From Basidiobolus meristosporus CBS 931.73 (Eukaryota > Basidiobolomycota > Basidiobolomycetes > Basidiobolales > Basidiobolaceae), in contig MCFE01000097.1 of NCBI GenBank assembly GCA_002104905.1, positions 1 to 64,000 on the forward strand: DNA of 64,000 nucleotides. Reading direction: 5' to 3'. Positions within the stretch are counted from its first letter, which is position 1; every line of letters starts with the position of its first letter. Under the pieces are notes generated by a model, which saw only the letters and a program-made list of their open reading frames with translations, did not search any database and had not been told where the DNA came from. The translations under genes were made by a program, and so were the position numbers. Shown here piece after piece: positions 35,335 to 46,478 of the stretch.

Positions 35335-35642
35335 TTCTCCACCATTGTCAGAGCGTATTTTCTTGATTTTTTTGCCTGTTTCTCTCTCCACCATGGCTTT
35401 AAACTCACTGAACTTAGACAGAGCTTTTTCCTATCTCTCCATGAAGTAGACCCATGTGTATCTTGTATAATCATCAATAAAAGTGATTAAATACTTCATT
35501 CTGCCTAAGGATAAATTTTGCGTAGGTCCACACAGATCTGAGTGAATTAGATCTAATTTTTTATTAGTTTTGATTAACCCAGAGCTCTTGAATGGTTATC
35601 TGGTTTGTTTTCCATATATGCAGGCTTCACAGTGTTCCAAAG

Positions 35643-35991
35643 TGTTGTAAGAGTCTTGGAGATATTGGAAGTGATTGGGAGAACAAGTAGATTATGAGGT
35701 TTTCACTTAATGATTTATTGAATGTAAAAGTAGTATTTATACTTTTACCTGGTCTTGGCATTACAAGCACGTAGAATAGATTAAGGAAGGTTCCAAGACC
35801 ATGTGTGCAAAGTTTGGGGCTGTTTGGACAACTTTGAGAATTTTCATGTTCTGGGTACCTGGTATTTTGGTGAAAATATTCTTAGTAAATCCCAACAAGG
35901 AATTTGGTCAGTATTCTCCAGGATTTGAAGGTGATGATCTAAGTGACTAAGTTAGGTGAATATTTAGGTGGAAATACAAATTTTTACAACA
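35643..35991 (-). repeat. 5' LTR of copy D (minus strand)
   Basis: 349 bp. On the minus strand the LTR end is followed by CTTTGGAACACTGTGAAG, the same junction as 27972/27973 in copy C. Confidence 0.85.
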
Positions 35992-36945
35992 TAACCTAGC
36001 AACATTGGAAGAGACTAACTCCAGCCTATCTAAGGAGTTCAAGATGTCCAATCTAGGAGAACTCAGTTACTACTTAGGGATCAAGTTCTCCATAGACAGA
36101 AGAACCCAGACTATTATCCTAAGCCAATCCAAGTATATTCACAATATATTATAGAAGCACCAAATAGAAGACTGTAAACCAGCAGCTACTCTAATGGAGA
36201 CAAACCTTAACTTGGTCAAAACTCAACTAAATCAGGAGAGCTTAGTGCTATCTGATAGCCCTGACTTTCCTTATCAATCTGTTGCTGGCAGCTCAATGTA
36301 AGTCATGCTTGGAGCATGTCCAGAGATCTCATATTCCGTGGGAGTTGTCAGCCACCATGATCAGAACTATGGATCTGATCATATTGCAGCAGTTAGGTGG
36401 ATTTTTAGATACCTAAAAGGAACTGCTGATATCTGCTTAAGATACACTTATAAGGATTCAGAACAAGATCATGTGGGATGCTCTGATGCTGATTGGGGGC
36501 AAAATTTGGACAACAGAAGATCCACCACAGGATACACCTTTCTTTACTGTCAAGGAGCAATTTCATGGAATTCAAGGGAGCAACCAACCATAGCACTTTC
36601 TACCACAGGCACAGAGTATATGGCAGCCTGTAAAGCTATAAAAGAAGCAATGTGGTTAAGAAAGCTTTTTACAGATTTAGGCCTAGGTCAAGAAACACCT
36701 ACCACATTATTTCAAGATAATCAAGGATGTATACAATTAGGTACAGATCCAACTTTTCATGCTGGAGCTAAGCACATAGATATTAGACATCATTTCATAT
36801 GTGATGCTATTGAGAATGACTTAGCTAACTTAGCTTATTGTCCTTCAGATGAAATGATTGCAGACATATTTACAAAATCATTAGCTACAGACAAGTTTGA
36901 ATATCTTAGGTCATAATTAAGACTAGTCAGTATGAGCATATAGCT
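35992..36945 (+). pseudogene. Copia RT end and RNase H leading to the nest's 3' LTR
   Basis: The RT tail starts at LATLEETNSSLSKEF and passes through NLGELSYYLGIKFSIDR. Shifts and a stop at about 36150 and 36299 precede a 203-aa frame (36305-36916) with RNase H (GCSDADWGQN, STTGTEYMAACKA) ending ADIFTKSLATDKFEYLRS. About 250 bases of RT are missing relative to the end of copy E at 31968, so the join is imperfect. Confidence 0.75.
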
Positions 36946-36954
36946 GAGTAGGGA

Positions 36955-37304
36955 TGGTGTAAAAATTTGTAATTCCATCTAAATATTCACCTAACATAGT
37001 CACTTAGATCATTACCTTCAAATCCTAGAGAATACTGACCAAATTCCTTGTTGGGATTTACTTTGAATACTTTCACCAAAATATAAGGTACCCAGAAAAT
37101 GAATATTCTCAAAGTTGTCCAAGCAGCCCCAAACCTTGCACACATGTTCTGAAAATCTTTCTTAACTAATTTTATGTGTTTGTTATGCCAAGACCATGTA
37201 AAAGTATAAATACTACTTTCACATTCAATAAATCATTAAGTGAAAACCAAATAATCTACTTGTCCTCCCAAATCACTGCCAATATCTCCAAGACTCTTAC
37301 AACA
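36955..37304 (+). repeat. Right terminal LTR of the nest (family 2)
   Basis: 350 bp, TGGTGTAAAAATTTG to CTCTTACAACA, followed by the TTCTA duplication. Confidence 0.85.
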
Positions 37305-38975
37305 TTCTAAGCATGATATACATCACACTGCTGACTATAGGTATCTAAAAATCTGCTTAACTGCCACATTATGAACAGATCCATAGTTCTGATTTTACTG
37401 GCCGACAACTCCCACTGAATGTGAGATATCTGAATGTGTTTCAAGCAGGACGTAGATCAGACTGCTGCCAATATATTGATAAGGAAAATTGGGGCTTCCA
37501 GAAAGTACCAAGCTCTCCTGATATGGCTGAGTTTTGACCAAATTAAGGTTTGTCTCCATTGGGGTAGCTATTGGTTTACAGTCTTCTGTTTGGTACTTCT
37601 TTAATATATCCTGAATACACTAGGATTGGCTTAGGGTGATAGTCTGGGTACTTCTGTCTATGGAGAACCTTATCTTTAAGCAGTAACTGAGTTCTACTAC
37701 ACTGGACATCTTGAACTCTTTAGATAGGATGGATTTAGTCTCTTGCAATGTTTCAAGGTTATTGAAAGCTATGATAAGATCATCCACATATAGAGCTAAT
37801 AGAGCTGGATTTGCTCTATCTGGCTTATAGTATATATTATAGTCAGCATTACTCCCTTTGAAACTCAAAAATTCCAAATAAGAATCTATCTTGTAAGGCC
37901 TCTGGTGATTGTTTGAAACCATATAGGGATTTTGTAAGTTTGCAGACCAAATGGGGGTTACCTTGGTCAGCAAACCCATCAGACTGGTCCATATACATGT
38001 GCTCATCATGTTGTCCATTCAAAAATGCAGTTTTTACATCCATTTGATATATAAAAAGCTTATATTTGGCTGCAATAGCCAATATTAATCTGATGGAATT
38101 AAGCTTGGCTACTGGTGCAAAGGTCTCAGTATAGTCAAGTCCTTTTGTTTGAGAGTATCCCTTGGCCACAAGTCCTGCTTTGTATCTTTCATTTGTACCA
38201 TACGCCTTGTATTTTGTCTTAAAGACAAGTCTGCATCCAATTGATTTTTGGTTGATTGGTAATTTGACCAAGTTCAAAGTTTGATTTTCCATCAGGGCCT
38301 GATATTCCTCAGTCATTGCAGATCTCCAACACTTCATCTGAGGGCTATTTGGGGCCTCTTTCACTGTCTGGGGTTCATCAATATGGACTGAATAGGCATA
38401 GGCTAAGTTTGTACCCTCATTGATATAGTAATATGGGCTATTTCTTGTCTGGTTGGATCTCCTGGCATTGGATTCTGGAATGATAACTTCTAGGATATTA
38501 CTGGGCATTGATTCAGGCTGAACCACAGTTGTAGAGTCCTCTGGAGTGAAAAATTTTCATTGTTTTGTTCTGATTCAATCCTGACTATTGGTGGACTTGA
38601 GATCAGATTTTCATCATATCCTGTACAATCATCAATAGAGGTATTAAATACTTCATCCCATCTAAGGATAAATTTTGCATAGGTCCACACAGATCTGAGT
38701 TGATTAGATCTAGTTTTCTCTTAGTTTTGATTAGCCCAGAGCGCATGATCAGTTGTCTGGCTTTTTTTCCATATATGTAGGCTTCACAGTGCTCCAAATT
38801 AGCTAGGGAATCAATTTTTACTCTGGAAATTAGCTGATCTTTAATCATTTTGAGCAAATAATCAGATATGATTGATGTAGCTAAGAATGAGTTGTCAATG
38901 GCACCAGGCATTATGTAATCACTATAGAGATTTTGAGGGAGGTTGGATGGGCCCTCCACTGAAATGAAGATTGAA
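37305..38975 (-). pseudogene. Copia copy F, internally deleted, fused to the tail of copy P
   Basis: 37305-37340 continues copia P. At about 37341 the sequence jumps back to an RNase H start, so a second minus-strand fragment is fused here. It runs through RNase H start, RT (37620-38526, with LALYVDDLIIAFNN and a CPVIS-type linker) and pre-integrase (38720-38960, keeping LEHCEAYIYGKK). Most of the integrase is deleted: DGMKYLIPLLMIVQD joins directly to the linker at about 38615. The 5' end is truncated near 38975. Confidence 0.75.
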
Positions 38976-39957
38976 ATAAGACAATGAAGTGGAAAGCTAA
39001 TTAGCAGGTGTGAGGTAGCTTGCTCAGTCCATATGTTCCACTACTTAGGGATATTTGGCTCAAAAATGTGGTGATCTGTTTTAATTCAGCCCAACTGGTA
39101 ACACATTGATATCCTCATCAACACGCTTGTCATCATATTAGATTGGGGATATGGCGGCTGGTAATATTGATTTGCATGTATGGGTAGTCAGATCAAAATC
39201 CGCTGAGCCTTAGTACTACTTGAGCAGCGTCAAACAAACCATGGTTAGAGAGTGAACTTGCTCACAAAATGGTTACAGGCGAGCCGCGCTGGACATGTCC
39301 CACCTCTCAGGGATTGACCAGGACTCCCCAAACCCTATCCCTCTGAAAAAGCGACGTGGGAGTAGTCAAGGACCTCCAATTTCAAATCATGGAGTATAAG
39401 TCATTTCACCCAGCCCACTACTTATTCAATGGGCGAATAATTTAGGGTGAAGTGTTCGTTATTATGGCCTGATTTAATATAGCACGAAACAAGTTACTTC
39501 AAATCGAAGCAGCAATGGCACCACATCAAACGCACATGTTCACAAGAGCGGTTGATCTGGTGCGACGGCACGGGATGGAAACAATCCAAATGCTCACGCA
39601 ATAAACCTGTGCATGAAAATGAAGTATGCCACCCCTGATGTCACTGGCTATTTTTAACCTCGACCTAATAAAAATAACCTCGCCCATAGTCCAGAAGTGG
39701 GCTCATTCCCGCCAAGAATGGGAGTAGGTTTGTTTGGTGATCGACCTGATTTGGTAGGCAATTTACCTGGGCAATGAAAGATGATGCCAGAAATAAACTG
39801 AGACCACTTTTGAAGTTGGTGTTCCGATCATCTATTACAATCAGAGTCTAATTTATGAATCCTGTCCAAAACCGGACCCAAGTTTCAGATAAGCAACCTT
39901 GAATACTTCCCAATACACAAGGCATCACACTTCCCATCATAACATGACAAGTCGGAA
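38976..39957. other. Boundary of transposon block and gene block, no gene seen
   Basis: CpG dinucleotides become common from about 39.1 kb (for example GGCGAGCCGCGCTGG at 39270). No frame or known RNA gene is recognised. It probably holds the 3' flank of GNA1 and degraded intergenic sequence. Confidence 0.5.
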
Positions 39958-40035
39958 TTGGGAATAACATGGATTTTATTAGACAAATCTACAGTTTATA
40001 ATAGTACAACAACGAATCAATGCAGAAAAGGGGAA

Positions 40036-40590
40036 CTATGCGTGATGATAGCAGGACATCTGGTAATCTTTCAAGGTCAGTCCACATTTCTCATAGAAGG
40101 CGATGTTGGATTGATTGGTGTTCAGAATGACCTTGTAACAACCGAGCTTCTCGCTGAGGGCTTTGAGCTGCTCAATCATACGGACTCCAAGTCGCTTGCC
40201 TCGTTGGGAGTCGTCAATCACGATATCTTCGATGTGGGAAGATTTGGCGCAGCCGCGGATGAATTTGTACTCTACCAGTAGGGTGCCGCATCCAACGATG
40301 CGACCGCTCTCTTGGTCTTCGATGACGACTACGTAGTAGTTCTTGGTGTTGCGCATGGCCTCGAAGGTTTCGACGAATGTGGCCTCGGAGGTCTCCCCAA
40401 CAGAGGTCAACTGAGCCAGACATTCAAAGAAACCTTTGTTGTAGTCGGTTGCCGCGAGAGGTCTCATCAGCAGGCCATTCGGCAGGGTTGCTTGAATCTC
40501 GGACGAGAGCAGATCGTACGAGAAGAGGTACTTGGAGTTCTTAGAGACCGGAACAAGGGTGACTTCAGAGTTGGCACTGTGGATGGGCAT
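40036..40590 (-). CDS. GNA1: Glucosamine 6-phosphate N-acetyltransferase
   Basis: The 184-aa single-exon protein acetylates glucosamine 6-phosphate with acetyl-CoA, a cytosolic step toward UDP-GlcNAc for chitin and glycosylation. It is one GNAT domain. It carries the acetyl-CoA loop motif RGKRLG (residues about 130-135) after an EDIVIDD strand, and the family-typical end NIAFYEKCGL. Length fits fungal Gna1 (about 150-190 aa). An upstream in-frame ATG at 40632 lies within five bases of a TATATAA box (40637-40642, minus strand). Transcription would therefore start after it, so the ATG at 40590 is preferred. A possible AATAAA is at 39975-39980. Alternative: a related GNAT, but the C-terminal signature favours Gna1. 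Confidence 0.88.
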   Translation of the reverse strand: MPIHSANSEVTLVPVSKNSKYLFSYDLLSSEIQATLPNGLLMRPLAATDYNKGFFECLAQLTSVGETSEATFVETFEAMRNTKNYYVVVIEDQESGRIVGCGTLLVEYKFIRGCAKSSHIEDIVIDDSQRGKRLGVRMIEQLKALSEKLGCYKVILNTNQSNIAFYEKCGLTLKDYQMSCYHHA

Positions 40591-40636
40591 TGTGAGGCAA
40601 CGATAACTGAGGATCAGCCAAGGACCATTCATCTCT

Positions 40637-40643
40637 TATATAG
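40637..40643 (-). promoter_or_regulatory. TATA box of GNA1
   Basis: CTATATAA on the minus strand, about 47-53 bases upstream of the chosen start codon. Confidence 0.55.
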
Positions 40644-41415
40644 AGATGGATTAACAGCATCCACACGAGATAATTAAAGGATAACCAATTGTGTTGAATC
40701 TCCAGTAATCGTGACGCGTGGTACGATTATCTTGTGAACATAGCCTTCAGAACCTTGATAACTGCTGTTTCAGAGAGGGCCATAAATGGCAAGGTGTCTC
40801 ATCGTTCCTAATCTCCGGTTGATCGAGTTACCAATGTGGATAAATCCATTTTCTATCTTTGTTGATCCAGGGAAGCAGTGGGTTTCAGTTGCGCCGGTGA
40901 AATCAGATAGATGACGGGTGGATTTCGTCAAGATTAGATGGCGCATTTAATGCACACTTTGCAAATGGAATTTATGCCAATATAGTAATCGTGGACTGGC
41001 CGGCACGCGTGAGTGCGCAGGGGAAATGATAGGATTGTTGGCTAGGTTCTCATGGTTGGTGTACACTTGGAACTAGCTTTATTGAATGGGCGCGCCCGTG
41101 ATAACGCCTGTGGCTACGATCAAATACAACCCTTCAGACGGGCTTTGGAGTTTGACCATGCCATTACCAGGTTGAATGAACCGAAGAGTAAGGGTGAAAT
41201 GAACCTCTGATCCATACGATACTGTAAGTTTTAGTTTAGGTTGGGTTGGGTTGATAAAGATTACGGTTTAATTTGGATGTTCGTGTGTACTTTCAAAATT
41301 GAAGAGTGAAATGCTTGGAATAAAACTAGCTTACATTTGTAGTGAAACAAAGGCGATAGTGGTGGTAATGAGTGATAGTGGCGGCGGCTAAATTAGATGT
41401 GACACGGTCTCTTGA
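40644..41415. other. Intergenic, no feature seen
   Basis: The region holds GNA1 upstream sequence and the 3' flank of the S9 gene. No frame is supported. Confidence 0.5.
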
Positions 41416-43583
41416 TTAGGCATCGATGTTGTCGACCGGGACTGGCTTGATCTTGTCTGCTGGTTGGAAACCGAACAGCTTTCCGAAGAACCAGAGCTGC
41501 GCTTCCGTCGATCGAATGATATTCGTGGCAACATGAAGCCCGTGCTGATCATTCTCGAACGTCACATAGGCCACCGGCACTTTGCTATTCCGCAAAGCGT
41601 TGACCATGATTTCAGCTTGCTTGGCGGGGACAATCTGATCATTCAAGCCCTGGAAGAAGATGCAGGGACTGGTGATTTGGTCAGCATGATGAAGTGGTGA
41701 CCGCTTTTGATAGACCGCTCTTGCTTCCGGATAGGGCCCCAAAAGACCGTCTACATGATGAGCAAGTTTAATCAGCGATTCAGTAGGCCTTAGGGCTAAT
41801 GCAGCTTACCAAGATACTTCGCTTCAAATTTGTGGATACCTAGGACCAACATTTCTAGGTCAGACACTCCGGAGTAACTGGCGCCAGCTTTGAATACATT
41901 GGGTCGGAATACAAGACAACAAAGGGTGGTGTATCCGCCAGCAAACCCTCCAGTGATCGAAAGACGCTTGGGATCCACAGAGCCCCGATCAACCAAATAC
42001 TTGGCCGCATTGCAGCAATCATCAACATCGATGATCCCCCAACTACCTTTAAGTCGGTTTCGGAACTCCCGGCCGTAGCCAGTACTTCCGCCATAATTCA
42101 CATCCACTACCGCAAATCCTCGCGAGGTCCAATACAGGATCTTCAAATTGAAGTAGCTGAACGTTTGTGAGGTAGGTCCACTATGAGACATGGTGAGAAG
42201 CGGTGGCTTTTGGTCATCTGGGCCCTTGAATCGGTCGTTTTTGGGTGGATAGTAATACCCGTATGCTACTTGCCCATTTTCGGTGGGGAAGGTAATGGAT
42301 TCGGGGATGGAAATGACGGATTCTGGAATATGGACTCGACCGGTCTCAATGATGGTTTTGATGACCTTTTCGGCTTGGACATCATACAGCACCAGACTCA
42401 GTTCGTGGTAAGGATTACCGGCAGTGAAAATCAGGATGTCGTGGTTGCTCTCCGGATGCCTCAAAGCCCTCACGTTCGATATAATGGTGAACGGGGTTGG
42501 CAATTCTTTCAGGGATTTCTCCTTCGTGTCGATGATTCCGATGTGGAAGGTTCCTTCCACAGCGTATGCTGCAGCAATCTTCGTTGCATCTGAGCAGAGA
42601 ATGGAGAATGTCGAGCGATTAAAAAGCCATTCCGGAACTGAGAATTCGGCCTTCATCGGCTTTTCGAGCACTAACTCGGGGATATTTTGCTCCTTGTCGT
42701 AGTGATAAAGATTCCAGAATCCGGTTCTGTCGCAAGCAAAGTATAACGAGCCATCGCTGTTGAACCTAGGCTGACCAATGCTTTCAGGAAGAACATTATG
42801 ACCAGCAATTTCCTTGTTCTCTGATAGGGTTACTTCTCCATCAGAATCGATGGCCAACACCCCAGTACAGAGACGAGTACTGTCCCAAGGCATAAAGGGA
42901 AGGTTCCACGTGATGTATGCCAACTGTGTAGGGTCGGAGGGGTTAACTCTTGGGGAAGAGTAAAAGTCGTGGCCTTGAGTCAAGACGGTAACGTTGAAAA
43001 CATCCTCGGGCAGATCGAGTCGGACAACAACTAGAGTATTGATTACATCCTCCCGTCCTTCACCAAGTGGTTTGTGCTCTTCCCTGACGCAGATCAAGAA
43101 CTTTCCCGAATCATGAATAGTAGGGTCAGCATATCTATAGGAACCATCATCAGGGGTTACTGGGATAATTTTCTCCGGTTGGTTAAGATCTATTTTATAT
43201 AGTCTGAAGTCGAGGTCGTTAGAGAAAACAACTATGTTTTCTTTAACATTGAAACTTCCACCACCGTATTCGTGTACACCTATAAAAAGTATAGAAAAAC
43301 ACAGCTTAGTATAAGGTTAACCACGTTGCATTTTAGTCGACGTACGAGTCCTAGGGCTGAATGGATGTGGTGTAAGCTCCACAGCATTCTCATCCAAGCT
43401 CTCCTCAAGTCGTTTTAGGAGCAAGACGGCGCGTCCACCTTCTTCTGGCCTACCCTCTACCCAAAAGACGGTATTGGTACTGGGCTCAACATGGACATCG
43501 TAAATAGCCACTGAAGAAGAAGCAAGTAGAGTTGCGGAGATAGGACTCTCCCAGGAACCGTAATCACGTACTTCGGCACTCAT
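41416..43583 (-). CDS. Family S9 prolyl oligopeptidase-like protein, catalytic Ser replaced
   Basis: Three exons (43346-43583, 41810-43279, 41416-41750; introns 66 and 59 nt) give 680 aa. The N-terminal 400 residues form a beta-propeller-type region (TRVHEYGGGSF at the first splice join). The C-terminal alpha/beta-hydrolase domain matches the S9C acylaminoacyl/dipeptidyl-peptidase-like group found in plants and fungi. The nucleophile elbow is GGFAGGYTTL, where the family has GGSAGGYTTL: residue 525 is Phe (TTT, 41943-41945). The acid (GLNDQIV, Asp607) and the base (DQHGL, His639) are kept. Active members cleave peptides or acyl-amino acids. With Phe at the nucleophile this copy should lack peptidase activity, unless the base is a sequence error. 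No other damage is seen, and the frame and splice sites are intact. Confidence 0.85.
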
Positions 43584-44186
43584 ATCTGTGTTTAAGAAAA
43601 GGACCTTCCTAAAATTAAACTATACAAAGGAAGAGAATGTGTATTTTAATCTAGCTTCGTTTAAAGGTAATGTGTGGCCCTTGATTTCAAAATTTGGAAA
43701 ATCTGGTAATAAATCATCTATCGAATTTCTAATTTCCCAGCTTTTTACTGACCATTCAGCGTGCGTATATTTTGATGAGCTGGACAAGTCATTTTCTATG
43801 TGAGATGACAGCATCATCGCAACACGGTGTTCACTCATGTTTTCCCTTGGCACATAGGATCATTGGATCTCGATGACCAGGCTTTTTTCGATTCCTAGAA
43901 CGTCCAGACTTCCCATCAACATGGTAATTATTTAGTCGCCTAGCCATACAACTAATGTGGAGACTGTCCGATCAAAATGGGGAATTTTTCGGCATGTGAG
44001 CTAATGGATGTAGACATACAAAGTCATAAAATGTTCCTCATTTTTACTTCATTCTGCTATTATTTGCATCTCATCAAGTGCTTCAGATACGTTGTTTGAA
44101 CTTCCAGTAACACCTCTATCACTTCCCTCAACTTTTCAGTCATATCTGTACTCCACAGCTGAATAAAATTCTTGCCTACCTATATA
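43584..44186. other. Divergent promoter region, S9 gene and LCB2
   Basis: The 0.6-kb stretch separates two genes transcribed away from each other, so it should hold both promoters. Small frames here are not supported. Confidence 0.5.
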
Positions 44187-46222
44187 ATGGGGAAAGGAAA
44201 GCGCGCCCTTCAACATATCTTTTCAACCAGTTCAATCTCGAAAGACGAAGAAAAGGAACCCTACCTTTTAACGCCTCCCTTATCCTCGGCTGCCCACTCT
44301 CTATCGCCACTATTAAGCGAAACTGATAATGATTCTCCTCTAGTAAGAGATCACTTGGTTCCCGCTCGAAATCCACCCAAAACGGTGAAGAGTCACCCGG
44401 AGGAGCTGGAGGATGTACCGTTACCGATCTTGATCACAACCTACTTCGGCTACATCGTGCTTATTCTCTTTGGCCACATCAGGGATTTGTTCGGGAAGGT
44501 GTTTACCAGCTCCGAGTATATACCGTTCAGCTTCATCGATGTATGCTATTTTTACCCATTACGATTTCGAGTGCCTTATTTATCTGACACCTCTCTAGGG
44601 CTATGCACCCATGATATCGGATTTCGAGAGTTTCTACAGACGCAGACTTTATCGTCGTATCAGCGACTGTTTCAATCGACCTGTGATCGGTATACCCGGA
44701 AGATTCGTCACTCTTTTGGATCGAACCAGCGTAGATTTCAATTCCACTTTCAGGTAAAAAAAAGGAATTGCGAAGTTTCCAGTGCGCATGTACTGATATC
44801 TATTGGGTAAACAGATACACCGGGGGAACAACCACCCTCTTGAACCTGGGCTCCTACAACTACCTTGGCTTCTCCGAGAACGATGGCCCTTGCACCGATT
44901 CTGTTGAAGACAGTTTACTAGAATATGGGCTCAGCACAAACAGTACCCGTTTCGAAGGAGGTTCGTTTATTTTCATCGCTAGGCCTAGTCACAAGACCAA
45001 GCCCGACTCACACGAGATCACCCTTAGGAACTCATGAGCTTCACAATGACGCCGAGGAGTTAATTGCTCGATTTGTTGGGCAGGAAGCTGCCATGATTGT
45101 AAGCACTGGGTATGCTGCCAATGCGACCACCCTTCCTGCTCTGGTCACCAAGGTATTATTGTTAGAGTTAATGGACACGCTGTTAGGACGCGTTTACTCA
45201 CCACAAGTATTTTAGAACTGTCTGGTGATATCTGACGAGTTTAACCATCCATCACTTATCAGCGGTGCCCGAATCTCTGGTGCGGCTAGTCGTGTCTTCA
45301 AACATAACAGTAAGCGTTTGTGAATAGTTTTAACGAAGCAGCATTGCTGAGATCTCAAACTCCAAAATAGGCATCGATAGTCTTGAGCAGGTCCTTCGCC
45401 AAGCTATCTCTCAGGGGCAGCCACGTACCCATCGACCATGGAAAAAGATCCTGGTGGTTGTCGAAGGTCTTTACACAAACGAGGGGTCTATCCTTCGGCT
45501 ACCAGAGATACTCGAATTAAAGCGGAGATACAAATTTTATCTCTACATTGACGAGGCACACTCCATCGGCTCCCTTGGATCCTGTGGCAGAGGAATATGT
45601 GATTATTGGGGGGTCTCACCTTCAGAGGTGGACGTCATGATGGGGACATTCTCCAAGTCCTTCGGAGCGGCTGGTGGGTACGTTTCTGGCTCACGAGAGA
45701 TCGTCGAACATCTGCGTCTACAATGCTATTCCTCGGTCTATGCGGAGACTCTATCAATTCCGGCACTACAACAGATCATCTCGAGTGTGACAATCGTCAT
45801 GGGCGAGGATGGAACCAACGAGGGAATCCGAAGGCTGGAGAGACTGGCCTTCAACGCCCGCTACTTCTCCTCCAGGCTTCGGGAGATGGGCTTTATCATC
45901 TATGGGGATATTGATTCACCGATCATTCCATTGGTCCTGTTCAACCCGGCGAAGATTCCGTAAGTATCTCGCTCTACCAATTTCCACAATCCCTCAGTTT
46001 AACTGACTTCTCTCCAGGGCCTTCTCGCGGGAGTGTCTTGCCCGGGGGATCGCGGTCAATGTGGTTGCCTACTCGAATACTCCGCTGGTGAGTGGGAGGG
46101 CAAAATTCTGTATCTCCGCGACGCACACCAGAGAGGATCTGGATTGGGCGCTCCAGCAGATCAGCGAGATAGGTGATCTCCTGAGACTTAAATTGTGTAA
46201 ATTTCCAAAAACCCACGCATGA
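44187..46222 (+). CDS. LCB2: Serine palmitoyltransferase subunit 2
   Basis: Seven exons: 44187-44540, 44599-44753, 44815-44960, 45028-45152, 45216-45309, 45371-45959, 46018-46222, giving 555 aa (yeast Lcb2 is 561). With Lcb1 it condenses serine and palmitoyl-CoA to 3-ketosphinganine, the first step of sphingolipid synthesis, at the ER. Features in order: a Ser/Pro-rich N-terminus, a membrane segment ([17 protein letters not shown]), [14 protein letters not shown], the PLP-enzyme fold with [12 protein letters not shown], and the PLP lysine in [13 protein letters not shown] (about Lys387). It ends with [22 protein letters not shown]. Every intron join restores family sequence. The start is the first ATG; an upstream TTG is not needed. 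Confidence 0.93.
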
Positions 46223-46478
46223 TTCACCGTCATGTCAGTGTTCGTGTAATATCTCCTAAGCTTTCAATGTAAAAATCCGCCTATTTCTAGTAACAAAACA
46301 AAGGAACATATTTGTGCCATTTATTCATCCAAAAGATTCACCCGTTACCAGTTGATTGACCATACTCGGATGGTCATGGTAGTTGATGAAAATAAATCTA
46401 ATGTAACGCACTGATCATTGCTGAATCGATGATGCTAAATGGGGGTTGGGTGTGCAATGGAGGGGTGCCCCATGCAGT

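Larger units (their letters stand above)
32319..35642 (-). pseudogene. Copy D: gag-less copia derivative on the minus strand
   Basis: It is the same structure as copy C in reverse. On the minus strand, integrase starts at the LEHC-type motif (35640) directly after an LTR. It is followed by integrase, linker (34314-34505), RT (33571-34250, with LALYVDDLTIA) and RNase H (32720-33583: GYSDADWGQN, STTEAEYIAACEA, FTKPLARD). It is interrupted by two LTRs (34986-35334 and 32379-32727). Without these its length is about 2.6 kb internal, like copy C. The TAA at 34265-34267 (minus strand) is the one seen in copy C. Confidence 0.8.
21044..37304. mobile_element. 16.3-kb nested retroelement block with TTCTA target duplication
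   Basis: Same-orientation family-2 LTRs stand at both ends (21044-21389 and 36955-37304), and identical TTCTA flanks them (21039-21043 and 37305-37309). The minus-strand pol of copia P is continuous across the block when it is removed. Inside, in order, are a second partial LTR, primer site, gag, repeat X, RT-RNase H, LTR, copy C, LTR, copy E, then the opposite-strand copy D with two inserted LTRs, and finally plus-strand RT-RNase H before the last LTR. The simplest reading is one copia insertion that later received many further insertions. Confidence 0.65.

Noticed and set aside
39160-39500. Possible RNA gene at the GC-richer start of the gene block
   Set aside because: No tRNA arms, 5S-type boxes or snRNA motifs could be made out by eye.
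40591-40632. Upstream ATG of GNA1 adding 14 residues
   Set aside because: It lies within five bases of the TATA box, so it should be upstream of the transcription start.
43588-43803. Small plus-strand gene between the S9 gene and LCB2
   Set aside because: A 71-codon AT-rich frame without family resemblance, lying where two divergent promoters are expected.
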